Below, one piece after another: positions 1 to 7,590 of a DNA stretch of 18,320 bases. The stretch is from Terriglobia bacterium. Its GTDB lineage: Bacteria; Acidobacteriota; Terriglobia; UBA7540. The DNA is taken from the NCBI GenBank assembly GCA_030040515.1, contig JASHTO010000538.1, positions 1 to 18,320 on the forward strand. The letters are read 5' to 3'. Position 1 is the stretch's first letter. Each line of letters opens with the position of its first letter. The translations under genes were made by a program, and so were the position numbers. The notes under the pieces were generated by a model, which was given only the letters and a program-made list of their open reading frames with translations, ran no database searches and had not been told where the DNA came from.

Positions 1-785
1 TTGAGATCCTTCAGCGCATCCAGCGAATCACGACGCTGTTCCGGAGAGACGCCTTCAGGGTTCGTCAGGAAAAGGACGGGATCACCCTGCGAACGGAACT
101 CGACTCCCTGATAAACCGTGGGAAGAAATCCGCTTCCCCAGCAGGACTTGCCTCCGTCGGGTTGATTTTCGCCCGAAAGTAAAACCACGAAACCCGGTAA
201 ATCCGCGCACTCACTGCCCAGGCCGTAAGTCAGCCATGAGCCCATGCTGGGCCGGCCGATCAGTTGGAATCCGCAGTTCATATAGATTTGGGCAGGGGCA
301 TGGTTGAATTGCGTGGTGCTGAGCGATTTCACGATGGCAATATCGTCCGCAATCTCCTGGAGGTGAGGGAGGATTTCAGAGATTTCCGCGCCGCACTTGC
401 CGCTCTTGGGAAAATGGTAGGGCGACCCGAGAAGGCGGGGGACGCCCTTGATGAAGGCGAAGCGCTGGCCTTTTAGAAATTCCTCCGGAATCAGTTGGCC
501 GTTGTATTGTTGCAGTTTGGGTTTGTAATCGAGCATGTCCAAATGCGAAGGCGCACCCGCCATGAACAAATAAATGATGCTCTTCGCCTTGGCCGGGAAC
601 ATGGTGGGTTTCGGCGCGAGGGGATTGGGTGTCGGCGCCGGCATCCCCGCCGCAGCAAACAGATCGCCATGCAAAAGGAGAGACAACGCCGTGGAACCGA
701 CCCCGATGGCGGCTTGTTTGAAAAAATATCTCCGGGTAAGTGCTTTTGCCAGTTCTTCGCGGTCTTGCGGGAGTATGTCGCTCAT
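1..785 (-). CDS. DUF1501 family exported protein (C-terminus cut by window edge)
   Basis: The start at 785 gives a protein with a twin-arginine signal at residues 17-23 (TRRYFFK) followed by a hydrophobic stretch (AAIGVGSTALSLLL), so Tat export is likely. Then comes the DUF1501 opening (KSIIYLFMAGAPSHLDMLDYKP) and, further on, STTQFNHAPAQIYMNCGFQ and RPSMGSWLTYGLGS. About 261 residues are visible; the family is usually 400-480, so the C-terminal part lies beyond base 1. An AAGGAA ribosome site lies inside the end of the upstream gene, and only 3 bp separate that stop from this ATG, so the two are co-translated from one mRNA. DUF1501 proteins resemble alkaline phosphatase/sulfatase folds and almost always sit beside DUF1553 proteins in Planctomycetota, Verrucomicrobiota and Acidobacteriota. 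The biochemical role is unproven; a part in periplasmic polymer breakdown is a guess from such contexts. Confidence 0.9.
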   Translation of the reverse strand, partial: MSDILPQDREELAKALTRRYFFKQAAIGVGSTALSLLLHGDLFAAAGMPAPTPNPLAPKPTMFPAKAKSIIYLFMAGAPSHLDMLDYKPKLQQYNGQLIPEEFLKGQRFAFIKGVPRLLGSPYHFPKSGKCGAEISEILPHLQEIADDIAIVKSLSTTQFNHAPAQIYMNCGFQLIGRPSMGSWLTYGLGSECADLPGFVVLLSGENQPDGGKSCWGSGFLPTVYQGVEFRSQGDPVLFLTNPEGVSPEQRRDSLDALKDL

Positions 786-788
786 GAA

Positions 789-3700
789 TTATTCCTTGGT
801 TATGGACTCGTCCAGATTGAGCAGTACGTTCGAAACCATTGTCCACGCGGCGGCTTCCGGTAAGTTTGCCGTTGGTCCGGTATAACCTTTGGTGACCAGG
901 CCGGCGTCCTTTGAATCATTCTGGAAATGAGCCACCTCGAGGCGGTAATAAGCAAGAATTCGGTCCAACTCCGGCGCTGAGGGACGGCGAGTCAGGCAGA
1001 GGCGGAATCCATAGGTGGCGCGCGAGGCGGCATCACGGCCGCCATCATGCAGAATCTCCCGACTCAATGCCTGCGCAGCTTCAAAAAACGCCGGGTCGTT
1101 GAGAGTCGTCAGCGCCTGGAGCGGCGTGTTGGTTCGTACTCGCCGCACCGTGCAAAACTCTCGCGTGGGAGCGTCAAAGGTGGTCCAACTGGGGTAAGGT
1201 GAAGTCCTCCGAATGAAGGTGTAAAGCGAGCGGCGGTAACGATCTTCGCCTTTACTCTCGTCCCACGTGTCGCGATTGTACGGGCGGTCCCACACGCCGG
1301 CAGGCTGATAGGGGAAAACGCTGGGGCCACCGATTTTGGGACTCAGCAGGCCGCTTTCCTCCAGCGCGATATCCCGGACCATCTCTGCCGGGACGCGGAA
1401 GCGCGGACCCCGGGCCAGGAGAATATTGTAGGGGTCCTTTTCCTCAAGCTGCGGTGTGGCGTCCGAGGACTGGCGGTAGGTTGCGGAGGTCACCATCAGC
1501 CGCAGGATTTTCTTCATGCTCCATCCGTCGCGCATAAACTCCGTCGCCAGCCAATCGAGCAGCAGCGGATGAGACGGCGGTGTGCCTTGCGTGCCAAAAT
1601 CCTCGCTCGTTTCCACGATTCCGCGCCCGAATAATTGCTCCCAATATCGATTCACCGTGACGCGCGCGGTCAGCGGGTTGTCATCGGAAACCATCCAATT
1701 CGCCAACCCCAGGCGGTTGGGCATCTGGTCATCAGGGAGGGGGTTGAGGATGAAGGGGACTCCCGCGCACACCTGGTCGCCAAGGCTCTGGAAGCCACCT
1801 CGAATCCTGATGTGAGTGCAAGGCCGCTCGAAGGAATTCTCTTCGCCCATGACCAGGGTCGTGGTGATTCCCAAGCTGGAGTCTTCCTTCTGAATCTCCT
1901 TAATCTTGTCGCGAGTCGGTTGGAGAATTGGGGCAATGGCCCGATACGCTGCGGCGAGGTCGGCAGCTTGCTTCTCCGTGCGCTGCGCCGGCGGAAGATC
2001 CAGGACGACTCGAAGGCGCGCAGGGACGCTTGCCACTACCTTTGGATCGGCCATGCTGGTGACGGCAATCCGAAAGCGTCCGATGGCGCACTTGGTAAAA
2101 GCCATGTCGTGCTTCAAGCGAATGGTCAAAAGAGTGCCGCCAGGGAATCCAAACGGTTTGTCTGGAATGAGGACACCACGCCGGATCGTCGTCGATTTGT
2201 CGCCGGCGGTCTCAATGCCCCAGCCTTTCGGGGGCGGATCGTCATTCACGAGGTTGTCAAACTTGTATTCGGATTGCGATTCGTCCGCCGCCGCATCTTT
2301 GAACACGATCTTCTGAGGCTTCCCTGCGTCGTCGGCGGGGGCAGCTTCGACTTCGAAGTCACTCAAGAAGAAATTCCCGTTGGGGTCGCGGCCGGGCCCG
2401 CCCGCCGGCAGGCTTGGGTCGCTAATGACCTCCAGGCGCACGCCGGTTATTCCCGTCAGCTTCGTACGAGCTGAAACCTGATAGGAGTCAGCATCAGGAT
2501 TCTTCCCGCCCGCTAAAATCGAGCCGTCTGGGAGTAGCTTGAGGGTGGCCCCACCCTGAGATTCATAATGATCGGGTTGGAGGATTATCCATTTCGACTC
2601 CGCAGCTTTGATGTCCTTTTCCCATTGCGCCTGCGCCGTGGCCAATTCAGGCGTCGGAGTGTCCAACACAGTCTGAAGGCTGGAGACTTCCGCGCGCAAC
2701 TCCTTGCTTTTGGCCGCCTGCTCGGGCGTGGGGAGTTCAAGGATCGGTTCGCGTGCGTGCGGCCCGCCATCGGCATCGACGTCGACGTGCGTCTCCTTGT
2801 CAAAGAAAGCCAGGAACCGGTAGTAATCCTTTTGAGTAAAGGGATCAAACTTGTGATTGTGGCATTCCGCGCAGGCCAGCGTGCTGCCGAGCCATACGGT
2901 GGCGGTGGTGTCAACCCGGTCCACCTGAGTGTAAAAATAGTATTCTTCCGGATCCACTCCGCCTTCCATGTTGGTCATGGTGTTTCGGTTGAATCCACTG
3001 GCGATCAACTGGTCCGTGGTAGGGTTAGGCAGCATGTCGCCGGCAATCTGCTCAATCGTGAACTCACGGAAGGACATGTCCTGGTTGAAAGCATTAATCA
3101 CCCAGTCGCGGTACTTCCACATGGTGCGACGCAGATCCTTTTCGTAGCCGTTGGTATCGGCATAGCGCGCCAGATCAAGCCACATTGCGGCCCACCGCTC
3201 GCCAAAATGCGGAGACGCCAGCAGTCGATCGACAACCTTTTCATACGCCTGCGGACTGTGATCAGCCAGAAACGCATCGACTTCCTGCGGCGTGGGGGGG
3301 AGGCCGACCAAGTCGAGGGACACGCGCCGAATCAGCATTTCCTTGCTGGCCTCTGGAGACGGCTTGAGGCCCTGTGATTCCAGCCTGGCGAGAACGAAGT
3401 TATCGATCGGATTCCTGCACCAGGCAGCATCCTTGACTTCGGGTACATTGGGTTGAACCGGCTTGACGTAGGCCCAGTGTTTGACAAGCCCTGTGGCGGC
3501 AACGTTCGCGGTAGAGTCGGGACCGCGTGCACCCTCATCAATCCACTTGCGGATTAAATTAACCTCGCTGGCAGAGAGCGGCGGGCTGCCATAAGGCATC
3601 TCCGGACGATCAAGCCCCAGGATGCGCCGCACGATCGGGCTCTTTTCGCTATCCCCGGGAGTCACCACACTGCCGTTCTCGCTTCCCTTCAGGATTGCCG

Positions 3701-4325
3701 CGAGAGAATCCAAGCGCAAACCGTTTTGCTGGACTTCGGAACCATGGCAGGCATAGCAGCGTGCGGCGAGAATCGGGCGAATGTCGCGAGCAAATATGCC
3801 TTCCTCGGACGATTGCGGATGCGCGGCGACCAGAGACACGCTCGCGCTGTCCGTTGGGGGTTGATTTGCCGCTAAAACCTGATTGTTTCCGTTCTCCGCG
3901 AATGAGTTTTGATCAATCCAAGCCCGAATCAGTTTAATCTGACTTGCAGGGAGAGGGTCTGCGCCCATCGGCATTCGGGCGTCTTCTCCAATACCCAGGA
4001 GGCGCATTACTAATGGGCTCTTTTCGCTGTTGCCCGGAACAATGGCCTTGCCCGAATCGCCGCCTTTCAGTGCGGCAGCTTCGCTGTCAAGCCTTAGACC
4101 TGCCTGCGGTTTTTCGCTGCCGTGACAGGAGATGCAGTTCTTTTGAAATATGGGTTGGATGTCACGCGCAAAGATGATCTTCTCCTGCGGACTATCTGTT
4201 CCTGCGTTTGTTTGAGGTGCGATTCGCGCCCCGTTTGAAACCACAGTCGCCAGAATTAAGCAGAGGCCACCAGCAACCATGGCGAGTGGCTTACTTTTGG
4301 TGCCGGCATGTGGGTGGCGACTCAT
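789..4325 (-). CDS. PSCyt1 (x2) - DUF1549 - DUF1553 exported cytochrome-like protein
   Basis: This 1178-residue protein has an N-terminal hydrophobic signal or anchor (about residues 14-31). Two tandem PSCyt1 domains follow, each with a c-type haem motif: CISCH at 64-68 and CYACH at 190-194, with candidate distal Met ligands in RMPMG (about 118-121) and EMPYG (about 242-246). DUF1549 runs from about 304 to 515 (NPIDNFVLARL, PHFGERWAAMWLDLARYADTNGYEKD) and contains a third CxxCH at 485-489 within CAECHNHKFDP. A middle region with a short charged helix and a beta-rich segment follows, then DUF1553 from about 920 to 1170 (NRLGLANWMVSDDNPLTARV, GWSMKKILRLMVTSATYRQS). Family knowledge supports a periplasmic location and haem binding by PSCyt1; function is otherwise unknown. 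It forms an operon with the downstream DUF1501 gene. No strong ribosome site precedes the chosen ATG, so a slightly later start is possible. The doubled PSCyt1 module is less usual than a single copy. Confidence 0.93.
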   Translation of the reverse strand: MSRHPHAGTKSKPLAMVAGGLCLILATVVSNGARIAPQTNAGTDSPQEKIIFARDIQPIFQKNCISCHGSEKPQAGLRLDSEAAALKGGDSGKAIVPGNSEKSPLVMRLLGIGEDARMPMGADPLPASQIKLIRAWIDQNSFAENGNNQVLAANQPPTDSASVSLVAAHPQSSEEGIFARDIRPILAARCYACHGSEVQQNGLRLDSLAAILKGSENGSVVTPGDSEKSPIVRRILGLDRPEMPYGSPPLSASEVNLIRKWIDEGARGPDSTANVAATGLVKHWAYVKPVQPNVPEVKDAAWCRNPIDNFVLARLESQGLKPSPEASKEMLIRRVSLDLVGLPPTPQEVDAFLADHSPQAYEKVVDRLLASPHFGERWAAMWLDLARYADTNGYEKDLRRTMWKYRDWVINAFNQDMSFREFTIEQIAGDMLPNPTTDQLIASGFNRNTMTNMEGGVDPEEYYFYTQVDRVDTTATVWLGSTLACAECHNHKFDPFTQKDYYRFLAFFDKETHVDVDADGGPHAREPILELPTPEQAAKSKELRAEVSSLQTVLDTPTPELATAQAQWEKDIKAAESKWIILQPDHYESQGGATLKLLPDGSILAGGKNPDADSYQVSARTKLTGITGVRLEVISDPSLPAGGPGRDPNGNFFLSDFEVEAAPADDAGKPQKIVFKDAAADESQSEYKFDNLVNDDPPPKGWGIETAGDKSTTIRRGVLIPDKPFGFPGGTLLTIRLKHDMAFTKCAIGRFRIAVTSMADPKVVASVPARLRVVLDLPPAQRTEKQAADLAAAYRAIAPILQPTRDKIKEIQKEDSSLGITTTLVMGEENSFERPCTHIRIRGGFQSLGDQVCAGVPFILNPLPDDQMPNRLGLANWMVSDDNPLTARVTVNRYWEQLFGRGIVETSEDFGTQGTPPSHPLLLDWLATEFMRDGWSMKKILRLMVTSATYRQSSDATPQLEEKDPYNILLARGPRFRVPAEMVRDIALEESGLLSPKIGGPSVFPYQPAGVWDRPYNRDTWDESKGEDRYRRSLYTFIRRTSPYPSWTTFDAPTREFCTVRRVRTNTPLQALTTLNDPAFFEAAQALSREILHDGGRDAASRATYGFRLCLTRRPSAPELDRILAYYRLEVAHFQNDSKDAGLVTKGYTGPTANLPEAAAWTMVSNVLLNLDESITKE

Positions 4326-4411
4326 CGACTTTCAATGCTTGCCCGGAGATGGGTTCTGCGACCTGCGCGCCGGGTAAGGTAGTGGGACGGACAATCTGCG
4401 AGCAAAGGTAG

Positions 4412-4441
4412 AATATACTGCCACAAGGGATAAAGATGCAA
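4412..4441 (-). promoter_or_regulatory. Candidate sigma70-type promoter for the DUF1553-DUF1501 operon
   Basis: On the minus strand, TTGCAT (4436-4441) and TATATT (4412-4417) are separated by 18 bp, giving a plausible -35/-10 pair. Transcription would begin near 4405 and leave a leader of about 80 bases before the ATG at 4325. This is a visual match only. Confidence 0.4.
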
Positions 4442-4574
4442 TTAGTTCCTGCGCGGGCACGGTGGCTTGGACCCAAGCCTCAACTTGGTTCACAAATTTA
4501 TACCCAGCGCAATAGGTCGGCGGGGTCATTGAAAAATCCTAAGTGAATTCATCAACTTGCGTGTTCAAACTGGG

Positions 4575-4603
4575 TTGCCATTTTGGAAAAGTCGAATTAC
4601 ACT
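4575..4603 (+). promoter_or_regulatory. Candidate promoter placing transcription start on the PilZ ATG
   Basis: TTGCCA (4575-4580) and TACACT (4598-4603) are separated by exactly 17 bp. Transcription would begin about 7 bases after the -10 box, at or next to the A of the ATG at 4610. No ribosome site is visible before that ATG, so a leaderless message fits both facts. Confidence 0.4.
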
Positions 4604-4609
4604 TTGCCC

Positions 4610-4957
4610 ATGCCCGACGAAAGACGACGAGTACCCCGTTATTCAGCTCACGTTAAGGCCAGTATCAAGCTGCCGGCTGAAAGCAACACCCTGGCGGTAA
4701 TGATAGAAGACCTGTGTGGTCTCGGATGCCTGCTCGAAAGTGCTCCGACGCTGGAGATCCACCAGGAGTGTGAGTTTGCGCTCTCATGGAAAGGCCGGGA
4801 ATTCCAATCGGCTGCCGTAGTGGCTTGGAAAGGGGAGCAGGGCCAGGTGGGGTTGGAGTTCCTCAATATCCCGCCTGAAAACCAGGAAATGCTCAAGGAA
4901 ATCTGCGCTGATTTCCTCATGAAACCCCTCGTTCGGTTGTCGAAGGACCACCACTAA
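4610..4957 (+). CDS. PilZ-domain protein (putative c-di-GMP receptor)
   Basis: This is a 115-residue single-domain PilZ protein. The c-di-GMP contact motif RxxxR is present near the N-terminus (ERRRVPRYSA, R6 to R10). The second motif, normally (D/N)xSxxG, reads DLCGLG at 34-39, so Ser is replaced by Cys. The C-terminal part (VVAWKGEQGQVGLEF) is the usual last PilZ beta-strand region, followed by a helix. PilZ domains bind cyclic di-GMP and pass the signal to motility, secretion or polysaccharide systems; the target here is unknown because no partner gene is adjacent. The ATG at 4610 is preferred over an in-frame TTG at 4583, which would lie inside a good promoter match and also lacks a ribosome site. 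The gene faces away from the DUF1553 operon and toward the radical SAM gene, with a shared terminator beyond it. Confidence 0.85.
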   Translation: MPDERRRVPRYSAHVKASIKLPAESNTLAVMIEDLCGLGCLLESAPTLEIHQECEFALSWKGREFQSAAVVAWKGEQGQVGLEFLNIPPENQEMLKEICADFLMKPLVRLSKDHH

Positions 4958-5076
4958 ACCAATTCCAGCGAATTGCCCCTCCGTCAGCGGTGATGGTGGG
5001 CTGACCGTATTTGCCTTCCGACGAAGCCTTCTGAAGTCTTGAGTGGCGATCAAAATAAGGGCGATGCCTGAAACAA

Positions 5077-5104
5077 AAAAGGCCGCCTACAAGGACGGCC
5101 TTTT
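5077..5104. terminator. Bidirectional Rho-independent terminator
   Basis: A perfect 9-bp inverted repeat (AAAAGGCCG at 5077-5085, CGGCCTTTT at 5096-5104) has a 10-base loop whose CC and GG can extend the pairing. Read on the minus strand, the stem is followed by a run of six T; read on the plus strand, by four T. It sits between the convergent PilZ and radical SAM genes, 24 bp after the stop of the latter, and can end both transcripts. Confidence 0.88.
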
Positions 5105-5127
5105 CTAGTCAAAGCGAAAAAGCAAGG

Positions 5128-7212
5128 TTAGACAGCCACTTTCTCCTCTTCCTTCGTGGCAGCGCCAATCTGCACGAGTTCAGAAGAAGGCTTCTGTAAA
5201 ACTATCTCCTCATAAACCTTCCGAGCCTGGGCAGCCTGTTGCGCTTCCCACGCGGCCTTGCGGCGGGCCTTTTCCTCTTCCGCCGCGGTGAGAGGAACGT
5301 CATGCTCAAGGCTCCGAACGCGCGCGGCGTCCTCGGCATTCACCGTGAGGGAGTGCTTGGTAGTATCAAGCTCCACACTCTTTCCTTTGGCATAGATCGC
5401 GTGCTTTCCATGGGTCTTATACCACTCGGCCACGCTGGCATTCTTGTACATGTTCTCGATGATCTTTCGCCAGCCGATGCCCGTGTTGTAGGCGCAGAAC
5501 GAAATCTCCCCCAGTTGGGTTGCATAGGGGATGATGCACATCTCCGTGCGGCGGAAGTCATAGTTGAAAAGATCCTGGAACCACATTCCGGCGATGAAGA
5601 GCAGGTTCCATGGATCGGAACGCCGCTTCATCGCGTCTTCCAAAGTGCGGTTGGGGTCTGAAGCACCGTACATCTCACGGGCTTTCTTGTCTCCCCTGAG
5701 CGCGAAGGACTTATCAAACTTCTTGATCAGGTCCATCAGCGCCAGACTCTTGGGTGCACTGAAGGGTTTATAGTTCTTCAGAATTCCCATACCCAGCATG
5801 AAGTTGGAAAACTTCTTGCCGCGGCCGGCGTCGGTAATTTTTTGGATGTCTTTCACCAAGCCGGGTACGTTGAGGAATTGCGGCACGGGAGCCCACTCTT
5901 TGGTCTCCTTGTTGATCATCAGCGCTGTGCCCACGCCGCAATTCGGGTGGCAGCCGCAACTGACCATACCCCATTGCGCTTCGGGGCCCTTGACTAAATC
6001 CGCGAAATCCGCAAAGGCGCTGAACATGGAGATGGGGAACCAGTCACGCGTAGGCTCGGTAATTCCCGTCTGCTTCTTCACGTCGCCCGCCAGGTGCGCG
6101 AGCGTATAGCGCTGCCGCAGGCGGCGCTGTGGGGTGATATCCTCGTCGCGGCCGGTAAAGGAAACGGGTTGGAAGGCGACGAAGGCGATTTTCTTGGGAT
6201 TCTCGCGGGCGAAATTCACGATGGGCCCAACCTGGTCGTTGTTGACGTTATTTACAATCGTGATGACCAGAATGATTTCGATGCCGGCCTCGTGCATGTT
6301 CTCGATCGCACGCAACTTGACATCAAAAAGGTTTCCCACCTGGCGATGGCTGTTGGCGTCGTTGCCGATGCCGTCGAATTGCAGATAAGCGTAACGCAGG
6401 CCTGCTTCAAATGCCCGGCGGCAGAAATTCTTGTCCTTCGCGAACTCAATGCCGTTGGTCGCTGCCTGCACGCTGTTGTATCCCAGCTTGCGCGCGTAAC
6501 GAATCGCATCGATAAAGTAGGGGGACATCGTGGGCTCGCCGCCGGAGAATTGCACCGACATCTGGCGCCGAGGCTTGATCTTGATGGCGTTGTCGAGAAT
6601 CTCTTTAACATCTTCCCAAGTCAGTTCGTGTACAAAGCCAACCTGGTTGGCGTCCATAAAGCACGGGTCGCACATCATGTTGCAGCGATTCGTCAGATCC
6701 ACCGTCAGCACCGATCCGCGACCGTGCTTGATGGAGCTTGAGCCGTGGTTGTGCAGGCCCTCGTCATTGTGGGCGCGAATGTCGCGGCCGGGGAAGTTGC
6801 GCTCGATCCAACTCAGGAAGTTGGCGTCCACAGCCATCATGTCTTCGAAGTGGCCATGGATGGGGCAATCCTTCACCATCCAGACCTGCCCATCGCGCTC
6901 GATGATCGTCGCCTTGATCTCACCGGTCTTCTCGGTAAGCAGCGAGCGCCAGTTCTCGTCGCCGCTCATGATTTTGGAGCGTGCGTCCTTTACGCATTCT
7001 GGGCACAGCGAGTCTGTCTGGCGCGGCCACCCTAATTGGGGCTTGGTCTTCTGCCATGATTTCAAGAGCGGCTTGTCTGACCACTTGGGGGTGAAGGTCG
7101 GACTTGGGCGGTACTTATTGAAAAGTTGAACTGTGTCAAATACCACCCCCGCCGTCGAACAAACGGCTTGGTCCAGGTACTTCATGAGCCGCTGACCTTT
7201 AATTCTTGGCAT
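5128..7212 (-). CDS. Radical SAM protein of the tetraether / membrane-spanning lipid synthase (Tes/Mss) type
   Basis: This is a 694-residue protein. The radical SAM core is clear: CxxxCxxC at 177-184 (LTNRCNMMCDPCF), which binds the catalytic 4Fe-4S cluster, and SGGEPT at 223-228 for SAM binding. Before it lies a metal-binding N-terminal part with CPEC at 70-73 and DGQVWMVKDCPIHGHFED around 107-124. After the core come SCGCHPNCGVGTA (Cys 419, 421, 425) and further Cys at 559 and 573, which are candidate auxiliary cluster ligands. This order of a CPxC...KxCPxHG region, radical SAM core and CxHPxC region is what I recall for the MJ0619/Tes family, which couples lipid tails carbon to carbon into membrane-spanning lipids. 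The last 60 residues form a charged Ala/Glu/Lys-rich helix. The ATG at 7212 has a good ribosome site (GGGGAGAGG about 10 bases upstream). The gene appears monocistronic. The family call is from motifs; substrate and product are inferred. Confidence 0.75.
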   Translation of the reverse strand: MPRIKGQRLMKYLDQAVCSTAGVVFDTVQLFNKYRPSPTFTPKWSDKPLLKSWQKTKPQLGWPRQTDSLCPECVKDARSKIMSGDENWRSLLTEKTGEIKATIIERDGQVWMVKDCPIHGHFEDMMAVDANFLSWIERNFPGRDIRAHNDEGLHNHGSSSIKHGRGSVLTVDLTNRCNMMCDPCFMDANQVGFVHELTWEDVKEILDNAIKIKPRRQMSVQFSGGEPTMSPYFIDAIRYARKLGYNSVQAATNGIEFAKDKNFCRRAFEAGLRYAYLQFDGIGNDANSHRQVGNLFDVKLRAIENMHEAGIEIILVITIVNNVNNDQVGPIVNFARENPKKIAFVAFQPVSFTGRDEDITPQRRLRQRYTLAHLAGDVKKQTGITEPTRDWFPISMFSAFADFADLVKGPEAQWGMVSCGCHPNCGVGTALMINKETKEWAPVPQFLNVPGLVKDIQKITDAGRGKKFSNFMLGMGILKNYKPFSAPKSLALMDLIKKFDKSFALRGDKKAREMYGASDPNRTLEDAMKRRSDPWNLLFIAGMWFQDLFNYDFRRTEMCIIPYATQLGEISFCAYNTGIGWRKIIENMYKNASVAEWYKTHGKHAIYAKGKSVELDTTKHSLTVNAEDAARVRSLEHDVPLTAAEEEKARRKAAWEAQQAAQARKVYEEIVLQKPSSELVQIGAATKEEEKVAV

Positions 7213-7590
7213 GGTAAATAATCCTCTCCCCTTAAAAGGTGACGATCAATTGTTGACCGCCATGGTGGATAAACCGAAAATAAAGCAAATTCCCTTCCCC
7301 TCGATAACACCCTTAATATTTCGCATCTCATTGAACGATGTGGCTATTCGGACCTACGATGGGTGATCGCCCCCCCAGGTCCCTCGATCCTGATATGCAC
7401 GCAAATGATACAAGTTAGAGGAGTTAAGGTTAAGGAGATTGCGCCGAACGGTTGTTTTGAACGGTTGTATGGCACAAGGAGTCTTGTGAATGGAATTTGT
7501 AAACTGCGTGAACTCAGCGTGTTTTGGGCAATAATTTACGTTTTGGGTGTGCGTCCAGCGTCGTAGGGCCTCCCGGGCCGCCGGCGGGCA
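7213..7590. other. Intergenic region upstream of the radical SAM gene
   Basis: This 378-bp stretch is more A+T-rich than its surroundings and holds no gene I can support. It must contain the leader and promoter of the radical SAM gene. No confident -35/-10 pair was found, only the ribosome site GGGGAGAGG near 7223-7231. It also contains a 10-bp tandem direct repeat (7446-7468) and short G+C-rich palindromes (CCCGGG, GCCGGC) near 7573-7583. A 67-codon plus-strand open frame at 7363-7566 lacks family features and was not called. Confidence 0.6.
7446..7468. repeat. Short tandem direct repeat (GAACGGTTGT, period 13)
   Basis: GAACGGTTGT occurs at 7446-7455 and again at 7459-7468, separated by three T. 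Such a pair can be two binding sites for a regulator, but it lies more than 230 bp upstream of the radical SAM start and its role is unknown. Confidence 0.6.

Noticed and set aside
1635..3377. Long plus-strand open frames (1635-2474 and 2568-3377) antisense to the DUF1553 gene
   Set aside because: They mirror a well-supported protein on the other strand, show no family motif and have Arg/Gly/Val-rich shadow composition.
7363..7566. 67-codon plus-strand open frame in the gap upstream of the radical SAM gene
   Set aside because: No family likeness, and weak start context; length is within chance for this gap.
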